DNA of 64,000 bases, taken from contig NC_092087.1 in NCBI RefSeq assembly GCF_045679555.1, positions 23,933,367 through 23,997,366 on the forward strand. Direction: 5' to 3'. Positions 1 to 10,255 of the stretch are shown here, piece by piece. The notes beneath the pieces are model-generated. The model was not told where the DNA came from. It searched no databases and saw only the letters and a program-made list of their open reading frames with translations. Each line of letters begins with the position of its first letter. The first letter of the stretch is position 1. A program made the position numbers and the translations under genes. Source of the DNA: Salvelinus alpinus. Lineage: Eukaryota; Chordata; Actinopteri; Salmoniformes; Salmonidae.

Positions 1-2361
1 TACCCCCATAGAGACTGCCAGAGGACCGGACAACATGCCCTCCGATTTGACACACTGAACTCTGTCTGCAAAGTAGTTGGTGAACCAGGCAAGGCAGTCA
101 TTAGAAAAACCGAGGCTACTGAGTCTGCCGATAAGAATATGGTGATTGACAGAGTCGAAAGCCTTGGCCAGGTCGATGAAGACGGCTGCACAGTAATGTC
201 TTTTATCGATGGCGGTTATGATATCGTTTAGTACCTTGAGCGTGGCTGAGGTGCACCCGTGACCGGCTCGGAAACCGGATTGCACAGCGGAGAAGGTACG
301 GTGGGATTCGAGATGGTCAGTGATCTGTTTGTTGACTTGGCTTTCGAAGACCTTAGATAGGCAGGGCAGGATGGATATAGGTCTGTAACAGTTTGGGTCC
401 AGGGTGTCTCCCCCTTTGAAGAGGGGGATGACCGCGGCAGCTTTCCAATCCTTGGGGATCTCAGATGATACGAAGGAGAGGTTGAACAGGCTGGTAATAG
501 GGGGTGCGACAATGGCGGCGGACAGTTTCAGAAATAGGGGGTCCAGATTGTCAAGCCCAGCTGATTTGTATGGGTCCAGGTTTTCCAGCTCTTTCAGAAC
601 ATCTGCTATCTGGATATGGGTAAAGGAGAAGCTGGGGAGGCTTGGGCGAGTAGCAGTGGGGGGGGCGGGGCTGTTGGCCAAGGTTGGAGTCGCCAGGAGG
701 AAGGCATGGCCAGCCATTGAGAAATGTTTGTTGAAGTTTTCGATTATCACGGACTTATCAGTGGTGACCGTGTTACCTAGCCTCAGTGCAGTGGGCAGCT
801 GGGAGGAGGTGCTCTTGTTTTCCATGGACTTTACAGTATCCCATAACTTTTTGGAGTTAGAGCTACAGGATGCAAATTTCTGCTTGAAAAAGCTGGCCTT
901 TGCTTTCCTGACTGACTGCGTGTATTGGTTCCTGACTTCCCTGAACAGTTGCATATCGCGGGGGCTCTTCGATGCTATTGCAGTTCGCCACAGGATGTTT
1001 TTGTGCTGGTCGAGGGCAGTCAGGTCTGGAGTGAACCAAGGGCTATATCTGTTCTTGGTTCTGCATTTTTTGAACGGAGCATGCTTGTCTAATATGGTGA
1101 GGAAGTAACTTTTAAAGAATGACCAGGCATCCTCAACTGACGGGATGAGGTCAATATCCTTCCAGGGTACACGGGCCAGGTCGATTAGAAAGGCCAGCTC
1201 GCAGAAGTGTTTTAGGGAGCGTTTGACAGTGATGAGGGGTGGTCGTTTGACCGCGGACCCGTGGCGGATACAGGCAATGAGGCAGTGATCGCTGAGATCT
1301 TGATTGAAGACAGCAGAGGTGTATTTGGAGGGCAGGTTGGTCAGGATAATGTCTATTAGGGTGCCCATGTTTACGGATTTAGGGTTGTACCTGGTGGGTT
1401 CCTTGATGATTTGTGTGAGATTGAGGGCATCAAGCTTGGATTGTAGGACTGCCGGGGTGTTAAGCATATCCCAGTTTAGGTCACCTAACAGAACAAACTC
1501 TGAAGCTAGATGGGGAGCGATCAATTCACAGATGGTGTCCAGGGCACAGCTGGGAGCTGAGGGGGGTCGGTAGCAGGCGGCAACAGTGAGAGACTTATTT
1601 CTGGAGAGATTAATTTTTAAAATTAGAAGTTCGAACTGTTTGGGCATAGACCTGGAAAGTATGACAGAACTTTGCAGGCTATCTCTGCAGTAGATTGCAA
1701 CTCCTCCCCCTTTGGCAGTTCTATCTTGACGGAAAGTGTTATAGTTGGGTATGGAAATCCCAGAATTTTTGGTGGCCTTCCTAAGCCAGGATTCGGACAC
1801 GGCAAGGACATCAGGGTTGGCAGAGTGTGCTAAAGCGGTGAGTAAGGCAAACTTAGGGAGGAGGCTTCTGATGTTGACATGCATGAGGCCAAGGCTTTTT
1901 CGATCACAGAAGTCAACAAATGAGGGTGACTGGGGACATGCAGGGCCTGGGTTTACCTCCACATCACCCGAGGAACAGAGGAGTAGTAGGATGAGGGTGC
2001 GGCTAAAGGCTATCAAAACTGGTCGCCTAGAGCGTTGGGGACAAAGAATAAAAGGAGCAGATTTATGGGCGTGGTAGAATAGATTCTGGGCATAATGTGC
2101 AGACAGGGGTATGGTGGGGCACGGGTACAGCGGAGGCAAGCCCAGGCACTGGGTGATGATAAGAGAGGTTGTATCTCTGGACATGCTGGTCTCAATGGGT
2201 GAGGTCACCGCATGTGTGGGGGGTGGGACAAAGGAGGTATCAGAGGTACGGAGAGTGGAACTACGGGGTCCATTGCAAACCAAAACAATGATAATGATAA
2301 CTAGCCTGAACAACAGTATGCAAGGCATATTGATATTTGAGAGAGACATACAATAAGGCAT
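1..2361 (-). CDS. LINE A ORF: 2A motif, APE endonuclease, start of reverse transcriptase (runs off left edge)
   Basis: I checked every minus-strand triplet from 2361 to base 1 and found no stop, so at least 787 codons are open and the C-terminus lies outside the window. The first ATG after the upstream in-frame stop (2395-2397) is at 2361. Order of parts: a hydrophobic N-terminus (about residues 12-25), a second hydrophobic run ending in GDVEVNPGP (residues 132-140), then an APE-type endonuclease with N163, E190 in the SESW motif, GDLNW (293-297) and SDH (357-359), then reverse transcriptase with a YRPIS block, AVQSGFRAGHG, and motif A IDLAKAFDSVNHH with D730. The YADD box would lie beyond the edge. 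Such proteins nick target DNA and reverse-transcribe their own RNA in place. Related broken copies lie on the + strand at 43.1-51.2 kb and 39.9-40.9 kb. Clade is probably CR1/L2-like (RSg-1/SalL2 type); that is inference. Confidence 0.85.
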   Translation of the reverse strand, partial: MPYCMSLSNINMPCILLFRLVIIIIVLVCNGPRSSTLRTSDTSFVPPPTHAVTSPIETSMSRDTTSLIITQCLGLPPLYPCPTIPLSAHYAQNLFYHAHKSAPFILCPQRSRRPVLIAFSRTLILLLLCSSGDVEVNPGPACPQSPSFVDFCDRKSLGLMHVNIRSLLPKFALLTALAHSANPDVLAVSESWLRKATKNSGISIPNYNTFRQDRTAKGGGVAIYCRDSLQSSVILSRSMPKQFELLILKINLSRNKSLTVAACYRPPSAPSCALDTICELIAPHLASEFVLLGDLNWDMLNTPAVLQSKLDALNLTQIIKEPTRYNPKSVNMGTLIDIILTNLPSKYTSAVFNQDLSDHCLIACIRHGSAVKRPPLITVKRSLKHFCELAFLIDLARVPWKDIDLIPSVEDAWSFFKSYFLTILDKHAPFKKCRTKNRYSPWFTPDLTALDQHKNILWRTAIASKSPRDMQLFREVRNQYTQSVRKAKASFFKQKFASCSSNSKKLWDTVKSMENKSTSSQLPTALRLGNTVTTDKSVIIENFNKHFSMAGHAFLLATPTLANSPAPPTATRPSLPSFSFTHIQIADVLKELENLDPYKSAGLDNLDPLFLKLSAAIVAPPITSLFNLSFVSSEIPKDWKAAAVIPLFKGGDTLDPNCYRPISILPCLSKVFESQVNKQITDHLESHRTFSAVQSGFRAGHGCTSATLKVLNDIITAIDKRHYCAAVFIDLAKAFDSVNHHILIGRLSSLGFSNDCLAWFTNYFADRVQCVKSEGMLSGPLAVSMGV
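1942..1968 (-). other. 2A ribosome-skipping motif GDVEVNPGP in LINE A
   Basis: Minus-strand codons GGT GAT GTG GAG GTA AAC CCA GGC CCT read GDVEVNPGP, an exact match to the 2A core D(V/I)ExNPGP. It is residues 132-140 of the open LINE A frame, preceded by a leucine-rich stretch (TLILLLLCSS). In known 2A sequences the bond between the final Gly and Pro is not formed and translation continues, so one ORF yields two products; here the split would fall between G139 and P140. 2A-like sequences are known from some non-LTR retrotransposons, and some N-terminal ones double as signal sequences. Activity of this copy is inferred, not shown. Confidence 0.8.
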
Positions 2362-2890
2362 AAAGTGATTGCAGGTCTTGATTGGGAGAGCTAGCTAAAA
2401 CAACAGGTAAGATAACAGCAGCTAGTCCACTAACACAGCAACAACAGGTAAAAATGGCGACGACTAGGCAGAGAGGGTCGGATTAACTACACACAGATCC
2501 TGAGTTAAAGCACAGAGCCGACAGATAAAACACAAATAAACAGAATGGAGTACCGTGAATTAATGGACAGTCAAGCAGGCATCAGCTATGTAGCCAAGGG
2601 ATCATAGTGTCCAGGGGGCAGCCGTAGATGGAGCAGGGAGGCCTCCACTAAGCTAGCACGCGGCGTTTAAAGTTAGTAGCCCGGGGGGTGGTCTGCTCAG
2701 ACGGAGGGGGTCTGCTCAGACGGAGGCCGGTTGAGGGCACAGCGGATGGGGTATTCGTCTGCAGACCAGACGTGGTCGTGTCGACAGAGAATCCAAGCCG
2801 GATGGCGATGGCGAAAGAGAGGTTGTGAATTGTAGAATTGTGTTTGCTAACTGGTGCTAGCTTCGTGGCAGTGGCGCTAGCTGCGCTAGC
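2362..2890 (-). mobile_element. LINE A 5' untranslated region
   Basis: This stretch lies directly upstream of the LINE A start codon and has no ORF of note. It ends where the (TTTGA)n tail of the neighbouring L2 begins, so the L2 probably inserted into the LINE A leader. It contains a direct repeat of GTCTGCTCAGACGGAGG around 2690-2725 and GCTAGC-rich sequence near 2865-2890. Assignment to LINE A rests on position only. Confidence 0.5.
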
Positions 2891-5800
2891 TGCAAGCTCA
2901 AATCAAATCAAATCAAATTTTATTAGTCACATACACATGGTTAGCAGATGTTAATGCGAGTGTAGCGAAATGCTTGTGCTTCTAGTTCCGACAATGCAGT
3001 AATAACCAACAGTAATCTAACCTAACAATTCCACAACTACTACCTTACACACACACACAAGTGTAAGGGATAAAGAATATGTACATAAAGATATATGAAT
3101 GAGTGGTGGTACAGAACGGCATGGCAGATGCAGTAGATGGTATAGAGTACGGTATATACATATGAGATGAGTACTGTAGGGTATGTAAACATAAAGTGGC
3201 ATAGTTTAAAGTGGCTAGTGGTACATGTATTGCATAAAGATGGCAAGATGCAGTAGATGATATAGAGTACAGTATATATACATATGAGATGGGTAATGTA
3301 GGGTATGTAAACATTGTATTAAGTGGCATTGCTTAAAGTGGCTAGTGGTACATTTTTACATAATTTCCATCAATTCCCATTTTTAAAGTGGCTGGAGTTG
3401 AGTCAGTATGTTGGCAGCGGCCGCTAAATGTTAGTGGTGGCTGTTTAACAGTCTGATGGCCTTGAGATAGAAGCTGTTTTTCAGTCTCTCGGTCCCTGCT
3501 TTGATGCACCTGTACTGACCTCGCCTTCTGGATGATAGCGGGGTGAACAGGCAGTGGCTTGGGTGGTTGTTGTCCTTGATGATCTTTATGGCCTTCCTGT
3601 GACATCGGGTGGTGTAGGTGTCCTGGAGGGCAGGTAGTTTGCCCCTGGTGATGCGTTCTGCAGACCTCACTACCCTCTGGAGAGCCTTACGGTTGTGGGC
3701 GGAGCAGTTGCCGTACCAGGCGGTGATACAGCCCGACAGGATGCTCTCGATTGTGCATCTGTAGAAGTTTGTGAGTGCTTTTGGTGACAAGCCGAATTTC
3801 TTCAGCCTCCTGAGGTTGAAGAGGCGCTGCTGCGCCTTCTTCACAACGCTGTCTGTGTGGGTGGACCAGTTCAGTTTGTCCGTGATGTGTACACCGAGGA
3901 ACTTAAAACTTTCCACCTTCTCCACTACTGACCCGTCGATGTGGATAGGGGGGTGCTCCCTCTGCTGTTTCCTGAAGTCCACAATCATCTCCTTTGTTTT
4001 GTTGACGTTGAGTATGAGGTTATTTTCCTGACACCACACTCCGAGGGCCCTCACCTCCTCCCTGTAGGCCGTCTCGTCGTTGTTGGTGATCAAGCCTACC
4101 ACTGTAGTGTCATCCGCAAACTTGATGATTGAGTTGGAGGCGTGCATGGCCACGCAGTCGTGGGTGAACAGGGAGTACAGGAGAGGGCTCAGAACGCACC
4201 CTTGTGGGGCCCCAGTGTTGAGGATCAGCGGGGTGGAGATGTTGTTACCTACCCTCACCACCTGGGGGCGGCCCGTCAGGAAGTCCAGGACCCAGTTGCA
4301 CAGGGCGGGGTCGAGACCCAGGGTCTCGAGCTTGATGACGAGTTTGGAGGGTACTATGGTGTTAAATGCTGAGCTGTAATCGATGAACAGCATTCTCACA
4401 TGGGTATTCCTCTTGTCCAGATGGGTTAGGGCAGTGTGCAGTGTGGTTGCGATTGCGTCGTCTGTGGACCTATTGGGTCGGTAAGCAAATTGGAGTGGGT
4501 CTAGGGTGTCCGGTAGGGTGGAGGTGATATGGTCCTTGACTAGTCTCTCAAAGCACTTCATGATGACGGAAGTGAGTGCTACGGGGCGGTAGTCGTTTAG
4601 CTCAGTTACCTTAGCTTTCTTGGGAACAGGAACAATGGTGGCCCTCTTGAAGCATGTGGGAACAGCAGACTGGGATAAGGATTGATTGAATATGTCCGTA
4701 AACACACCAGCCAGCTGGTCTGCGCATGCTCTGAGGACGCGGCTGGGAATGCCGTCTGGGCCTGCAGCCTTGCGAGGGTTAACACGTTTAAATGTTTTAC
4801 TCACCTCGGCTGCAGTGAAGGAGAGCCCGCAGGTTTTGGTAGGGGGCCGTGTCAGTGGCACTGTATTGTCCTCAAAGCGGGCAAAAAAGTTGTTTAGCCT
4901 GTCTGGGAGCAAGACATCCTGGTCCTCGACGGGGCTGGTTTTCTTTTTGTAATCCGTGATTGACTGTAGACCCTGCCACATACCTCTTGTGTCTGAGCTG
5001 TTGAATTTCGACTCGATTTTGTCTCTGTACTGAGACTTGGCCTGTTTGATTGCCTTGCGGAGAGAATAGCTACACTGTTTGTATTCGGTCATGCTTCCGG
5101 TCACCTTGCCCTGGTTAAAAGCAGTGGTTCGCGCTTTCAGTTTCACGCGAATGCTGCCGTCAATCCACGGTTTCTGGTTTGGGAATGTTTTTATCGTTGC
5201 TGTGGGTACGACATCGTCAATGCACTTCCTAATGAACTCGCTCACCGAATCAGCATATTCGTCAATATTGTTGTTGGACGCGATGCGGAACATATTCCAA
5301 TCTGCGTGATCGAAGCAGTCTTGAAGCGTGGATTCAGATTGGTCGGACCAGCGTTGAACAGACCTGAGCGCGGGAGCTTGTTGTTTGAGTTTTTGTTTGT
5401 AGGCTGGAATCAACAAAATGGAGTCGTGGTCAGCTTTTCCGAAAGGGGGGCGGGGGAGGGCCTTATAAGCGTCGCGGAAATTAGTATAACAATGGTCTAG
5501 TGTTTTTCCAGCCCTGGTAGCACAATCGATATGCTGATAGAATTTAGGGAGTTTTGTTTTTAGATTAGCCTTGTTAAAATCCCCAGCTACGATGAATGCA
5601 GCCTCAGGGTGTGTGGTTTCCAGTTTACAAAGAGTCAGATAAAGTTCGTTCAGGGCCATCGATGTGTCTGCTTGGGGGGGAATGTATACGGCTGTGATTA
5701 TGATTGACGAGAATTCCCTTGGTAGATAATGCGGTCGACATTTGATTGTGAGGAGTTCTAGATCAGGTGAACAGAACGACTTGAGTTCTTGTGTGTTGTT

Positions 5801-6395
5801 ATGATGATCACACCACTTCTCGTTAATCATAAGGCATACCCCCCCGCCCCTCTTCTTACCGGAAAGATGTTTGTTTCTGTCGGCGCGATGCATGAAGAAA
5901 CCAGCTGGCTGCACCGACTCCGTTAGCGTCCCTTGAGTTAGCCATGTTTCCGTGAAGCAGAGCACGTTGCAATCCCTGATGTCTCTCTGGAATGCTACCC
6001 GTGCTCGGATTTCATCAACCTTATTGTCAAGAGACTGGACATTGGCGAGTAGTATGCTAGGGAGTGGAGCGCGATGTGCCCGTCTCCGAAGCCTGACCAC
6101 GAGACCGCCACGTTTTCCCCTTTTTCGGCGTCGCACAGGGTCGCCGGCTGGGATCAGATCCATTGTATTGTGTGGAAGGCAAAACACTGGATCCGTTTCG
6201 GGAAAGTCATATTCCTGGTAGGAACGATGATGAGTTGACGTTAATCGTATATTCAGTAGTTCCTCCCGACTGTATGTAATGAAACCTAAGATTACCCGGG
6301 GTACCGATGTAAGAAATAACACGTAAAAAAACAAAATACTGCATATTTTCCAAGGAACACGAAGCGAGGCAGCCATCTCTTTTCGGCGCCGGAAG
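2891..6395 (-). mobile_element. Full-length L2-like LINE, copy 1
   Basis: The 3' end (2891, minus strand) is a TTTGA-type tandem tail followed inward by a 3' UTR with an internal duplication of about 120 bp (blocks starting at 3130 and 3250). The 5' end lies just beyond CGGCGCC at 6385-6390, the sequence that also starts copies 2 and 3 (12.3 kb and 32.57 kb). It carries one intact ORF. Further pieces of the family lie at 7.7, 12.3, 20.9, 28.8 and 55.0 kb. I found no convincing target-site duplication. Confidence 0.85.
3431..6376 (-). CDS. Intact L2-like LINE polyprotein (APE endonuclease + reverse transcriptase), 981 aa
   Basis: A single uninterrupted 981-residue ORF. The N-terminus is hydrophobic (SILFFYVLFLTSVPRVILGF, about residues 12-31), unusual ahead of a nuclease. 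The APE endonuclease follows, with LLANVQSLDNK, CFTETWL, YIPPQ, GDFNKANL and KADHDSILL. The reverse transcriptase has [45 protein letters not shown], motif [29 protein letters not shown], the catalytic [12 protein letters not shown] box and FKFLGVHI. The C-terminus ends at IRLLNSHH. All catalytic residues I can identify are present, so this copy may be competent or was until recently. It differs from copy 3 at about seven residues. Its 3' UTR and tail identify it as a CR1/L2-superfamily element (Maui-like); exact clade is unverified. Confidence 0.9.
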   Translation of the reverse strand: MAASLRVPWKICSILFFYVLFLTSVPRVILGFITYSREELLNIRLTSTHHRSYQEYDFPETDPVFCLPHNTMDLIPAGDPVRRRKRGKRGGLVVRLRRRAHRAPLPSILLANVQSLDNKVDEIRARVAFQRDIRDCNVLCFTETWLTQGTLTESVQPAGFFMHRADRNKHLSGKKRGGGVCLMINEKWCDHHNNTQELKSFCSPDLELLTIKCRPHYLPREFSSIIITAVYIPPQADTSMALNELYLTLCKLETTHPEAAFIVAGDFNKANLKTKLPKFYQHIDCATRAGKTLDHCYTNFRDAYKALPRPPFGKADHDSILLIPAYKQKLKQQAPALRSVQRWSDQSESTLQDCFDHADWNMFRIASNNNIDEYADSVSEFIRKCIDDVVPTATIKTFPNQKPWIDGSIRVKLKARTTAFNQGKVTGSMTEYKQCSYSLRKAIKQAKSQYRDKIESKFNSSDTRGMWQGLQSITDYKKKTSPVEDQDVLLPDRLNNFFARFEDNTVPLTRPPTKTCGLSFTAAEVSKTFKRVNPRKAAGPDGIPSRVLRACADQLAGVFTDIFNQSLSQSAVPTCFKRATIVPVPKKAKVTELNDYRPVALTSVIMKCFERLVKDHITSTLPDTLDPLQFAYRPNRSTDDAIATTLHTALTHLDKRNTHVRMLFIDYSSAFNTIVPSKLVIKLETLGLDPALCNWVLDFLTGRPQVVRVGNNISTPLILNTGAPQGCVLSPLLYSLFTHDCVAMHASNSIIKFADDTTVVGLITNNDETAYREEVRALGVWCQENNLILNVNKTKEMIVDFRKQQREHPPIHIDGSVVEKVESFKFLGVHITDKLNWSTHTDSVVKKAQQRLFNLRRLKKFGLSPKALTNFYRCTIESILSGCITAWYGNCSAHNRKALQRVVRSAERITRGKLPALQDTYTTRCHRKAIKIIKDNNHPSHCLFTPLSSRRRGQYRCIKAGTERLKNSFYLKAIRLLNSHH

Positions 6396-7312
6396 TAGAG
6401 CTGTGAGGATCAGAAGTAGTGGCTCAGGGATTACGGCAGGAATCCGGCGTTGTTGTCGAGAGACAGTCCGATGCTGGTAAATTGGTGAGTAATATCCAGG
6501 CTAATAACAGGGCTGGTGTCTGTGCAGAAGGTAAAAGCTGCTAGCAGCGGCAAAAAATGGCTAAATTAGCTTGTAGCTGATTAGCTGGTTAGCTACTGGG
6601 GGTTCTTGAAAGTGTTCCAAAGTTAAAAAATAATAGCGATTCCGTATCACATTGGGTGAGGTAGGTTACCGGAAGGTATAATCGAATTAAAAATCGAAAA
6701 GAGATAGAAAAAAAATGTTAAAATATATACAAGAAATACGAACGTACACGAGAGGACTAAAGAAACACGTCTACACTGCTACGCCATCTTGGATTAGGGG
6801 TGGTGAGGGGTGGTGGGGAGCTACAAAGGCCATGTGTGAAAGATGGACTGGTCATGGTGAAGGTGTGAATGAAATGCATTTTATTGTGGTCATTAGAGTG
6901 TTACCTCACTGCCGGCCAGGGCCTAGGTACTTAGCAGATGTGCACCAATGCACCGAGGTTGGGAAGTTACAGTGTTACTGTCCACTGGCTCCTCACAAAC
7001 TGTTGTGTGCTTGCATCAAAAAGGCTTTGGGCATTAAAACAAACCAATGTTTTCAGCCACACAGGCCACAATCCATCATTTGGAACTCGTAGGCATAAGA
7101 ATATGTACTGATGTATGTAATGGTGTTACTGATTGATACTACTGAATGTAAATGTAACATAAAAATGGAGATGTAACATGTTTGGATGTAGGCCTAGAGT
7201 AATGGGTCTCTTTCTCTCAGTGTGGTGTCAAGTAGGATCTTATTTGGTTCTGTTGTTCTTATTTTACATGTGGAGTTCAGACCTTGAGCTGTCTATTGAT
7301 GTTCTGTATTAT
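6396..7312. other. Unassigned stretch, perhaps more LINE 5' leader, then unrecognised DNA
   Basis: Bases 6396-6795 follow the 5' end of L2 copy 1 and resemble LINE leader sequence, with several TAGCTGATTAGCTGG-like motifs and an A-rich stretch near 6700. They may be the displaced remainder of the LINE A leader split by the L2 insertion. From 6796 to 7312 I see no gene or element I can name. Confidence 0.3.
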
Positions 7313-7411
7313 GTCATGTTCTATGTTTTGTGTGGACGGTTGAACCCAGGAAGAGTAGCTGCTGTGTCAGCAACAGCTAATTGGGATCCTAATAAAACAC
7401 AACAAAAATAC
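7313..7411 (+). repeat. 3' end of a salmonid LINE/SINE-type repeat
   Basis: The text AGGAAGAGTAGCTGCTG ... GGGATCCTAATAAAAC is a 3' terminus I recognise from many salmonid loci, ending in an AATAAAA signal. The body upstream is not recognisable, so it is a 5'-truncated fragment. Confidence 0.5.
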
Positions 7412-7680
7412 TAGACCCCAACATTTCATTACCCTCTCCACGCCATCTTTTCATAAATCCATGTGATTGTCATTGTGTCAATTATTCATATGTCAATAAG
7501 CTGTACCATGCTCCTGTAGTAATTAGAGGTGCTATAAATATACTGGCAAAGTCATGTTTTATTCAGGGGTAAAGGTAGTGACCCACACTCATTCCAATTG
7601 TACTTGCACTGGCATGTTCTCCGGACCCTAGTCAGCCCTAACTGATGTTTGTTCCTCTGTACAATCAAACAATCAATTAT

Positions 7681-8195
7681 ATTATATTGGAGTCAGGATT
7701 CTCTCAATGGTGCAGCTGTAGAACCTTTTGAGGATCTGAGGACCCATGACAAATCTTTTCAGTCTCCTGAGGGGGAATAGGTTTTGTCGTGCCCTCTTCA
7801 CAACTGTCTTGGTGTTGCTTGAAACATGTTAGTTTGTTGGACACCAAGGAACTTGTCTTGTTGTCCTGGCACCACACGGCCACGTCGCTGACCTCCCTAT
7901 AGGCTGTTTCGTTGTTGTCGTGATCAGGCCTATCACTGTTGTTTCATTGGCAAACTTAATGGTGGTGTTGGAGTGGTGCCTGGCCATGCAGTTATGAGTG
8001 AACAGGGAGTACAGGAGGGGACTCTGCACGCACCCCTGAGGGGCCCCCGTGTTGAGGATCAGCATGGTGGATGTGGTGTTACCTACCCTTACCACCTGGG
8101 GGCGGCCCATCAGGAAGTCCAGGATCCAGTTGCAGAGGGAGGTGTTTAGTCCCAGGGTCCTTAGCTTAGTGATGAGCCTTGAGGGCCCCAAACAA
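7681..8195 (-). pseudogene. Decayed L2-like LINE reverse-transcriptase fragment
   Basis: Minus-strand translation gives [58 protein letters not shown] and [14 protein letters not shown], aligning to RT motifs B and C of the intact copy at 3.4-6.4 kb. The catalytic FADD is FANE here and the frame shifts near 7.85 kb, so it is dead. Neither LINE end is present. Confidence 0.75.
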
Positions 8196-8789
8196 AACCA
8201 CATTTGGACGGTAAAAAACAAATCTGAACCAATCACAGGCATCTATATTTCACAAGTTTGGACAGTACAGTACAGCACAGTACAGTAGAGCACAGAGTAG
8301 AGTACAGTATAGTAAAGAACAGTACAGTGGGGTACAGTACAAAATAGTACATTGTACTGTACTTTACTCTACTGTGCTCTACTGTCACAGATGGGCAGTA
8401 TTTCTGTTACATGTATTTGAAATGTGTCTTTCAATTACATTTGACTATTTTGTATGACACTGGGCTGAACTACACTCCAATGTATTTTGTAAGAAGATAC
8501 TTTAAATAGCTGTAATTTGTATTTTCAAAATACAGAATATATTTTCTATACCATTTTTATTTATAGCGGTTCACAATTTCATGGCCCCCTTTCACCCTAC
8601 ATTGGTATCAGAAGTCTGATGGCACTATTGTTTAATAAGAGTGTCTGCTAAGTGAACTGGATGTTTATTTAAAAATGAACAATTCCAAAGCATGCTGAGT
8701 ATTATTCTAATTAGTTCAGTACCGAAATAAGGACAATAATAATATCCAATGTGTTTTGCATTTCATTTTGGTGTGTTCATTTTCACATA

Positions 8790-10255
8790 CAGTACCAGTC
8801 AAAATTTTGGACGCACCTACTCAGGTTTTTCTTTATTTTTACTAATTTCTACATTTTAGAATAAAAGTGAAGACATCAAATCTATGAAATAACACATATG
8901 GAATCATGTAACCAAAAAAGTGTTAAACAAATCAAAATATATTTTACATAAGAGATTCTTCAAAGTAGCCATCCTTTGCCTTGATGACAGCTTTGGACAC
9001 TATTTGCATTCTCTCAACCAGCTTCATGAGGTAGTCACCTGTAATGCATTTCAATTAACAGGTGTGCCTTGTTAAAAGTTAATTTGTGGAATTTCTTTCC
9101 TTCTTAATGCGTTTGAGCCAATCAGTTGTGTTGTGACAATGTAGGGTTGGTATACAGAAGATAGCCCTATTTGGTAAAAGACCAAGTCCATATTATGGCA
9201 AGAACAGCTCAAATATGCAAAGAGAAACAACAGTCCATCATTACTTTAAGACATGAAGGTCAGTCAAGCCAGAAAATTTCTTCAAGTGCAGTCGCAAAAA
9301 CCATCAAGTGCTATGATGAAACTGGCTCTCATGAGGACTGCCACAGGAAAGGAAGACCCAGAGTTACCTCTGCTGCAGAGGATAAGTTCATTAGAGTTAC
9401 CAGCCTCAGAAATTGCACCCCAAATAAATGAGTTCAAGTAACAGACACATCTCAACATCAACTGTTTAGAGGAGACTGCATGAATCAGGTCTTCATGGTC
9501 GAATTGCTACAAAGAAACCACTACTAAAGGACACCAATAATAAGAAGAAACTTGCTTGAGCCAAGAAACACGACCAATGGACATTAGACTGGTGGAAATC
9601 TGTCCTTTGTTCTGATTAGTCCAAATGTGAGATGTTTGGTTCCAACCGCTGTGTCTTTGTGAGATGCAGAGTAGGTGAACAGAGGATCTCCACATGTGTG
9701 GTTCCCACCATGAAGCATGGAGGAGGAGATGTGATGGTGTGGGGGTGCTTTGCTGGTGAAACTGTCAGTGATTTATTTAGAATTCAAGGCACACTTAACC
9801 AGCATGTCTACCACAGCGTTCTGCAGCGATACGCCATCCCATCTGGTTTGCGCTAAGTGGGACTATCATTTGTTTTTCAAAAGGACAATGACCCAACACA
9901 CCTCCAGGCTGTGTAAGGGCGATTTGACCAAGAAGGAGAGTGATTGAGTGCTGCATCAAATGACCTGTCCTCCACAATCACCCAACCTCAACCCAATTGA
10001 GATTGTTTGGGATGAGTTGCACCGCAGAGTGAAGCAAAAGCACCTTCAAGACTAATGGAAAAGCATTCCAGGTGATCTGGTTGAGTGAATGCCAAGAGTG
10101 TGCAAAGCCATTATCAGGGCAAAGGGTGGCTACTTTGAAGAATCTAAAATAGAATATATATTTGTTTAATACTTTTTTGGTTACTACATCATTCCATATG
10201 TTTTATTTCATAGTTTTGATGTCTTCACTATTATTCTACAATGTAGAAAATAACA
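8790..10255 (+). mobile_element. Tc1-like transposon, right end lost
   Basis: The left end is TA at 8788-8789 followed by CAGTACCAGTCAAAA, the terminal inverted repeat of a Tc1 family common in fish. The right inverted repeat is cut off near 10,255, after ATTCTACAATGTAGAAAATAAC, so the element cannot move. The broken transposase is on the + strand. Confidence 0.75.
9171..10140 (+). pseudogene. Tc1 transposase pseudogene
   Basis: Recognisable pieces occur in more than one frame: an N-terminal helix-turn-helix region (MARTAQICKEKQQSIITLRH...), a ChHGGGDVMVWGCFAGE-type block with the VPTMKHGGGD motif near 9705-9760, and NPIE-like text with 'CCAACCTCAACCCAATTGAG' near 9985. Frameshifts and stops separate them, so no DDE enzyme can be made. 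Confidence 0.75.

Noticed and set aside
404..1108. A 234-codon + strand ORF at the left end
   Set aside because: It is the antisense of the LINE A frame, which shows family motifs and stays open for 787 codons; this ORF shows none.
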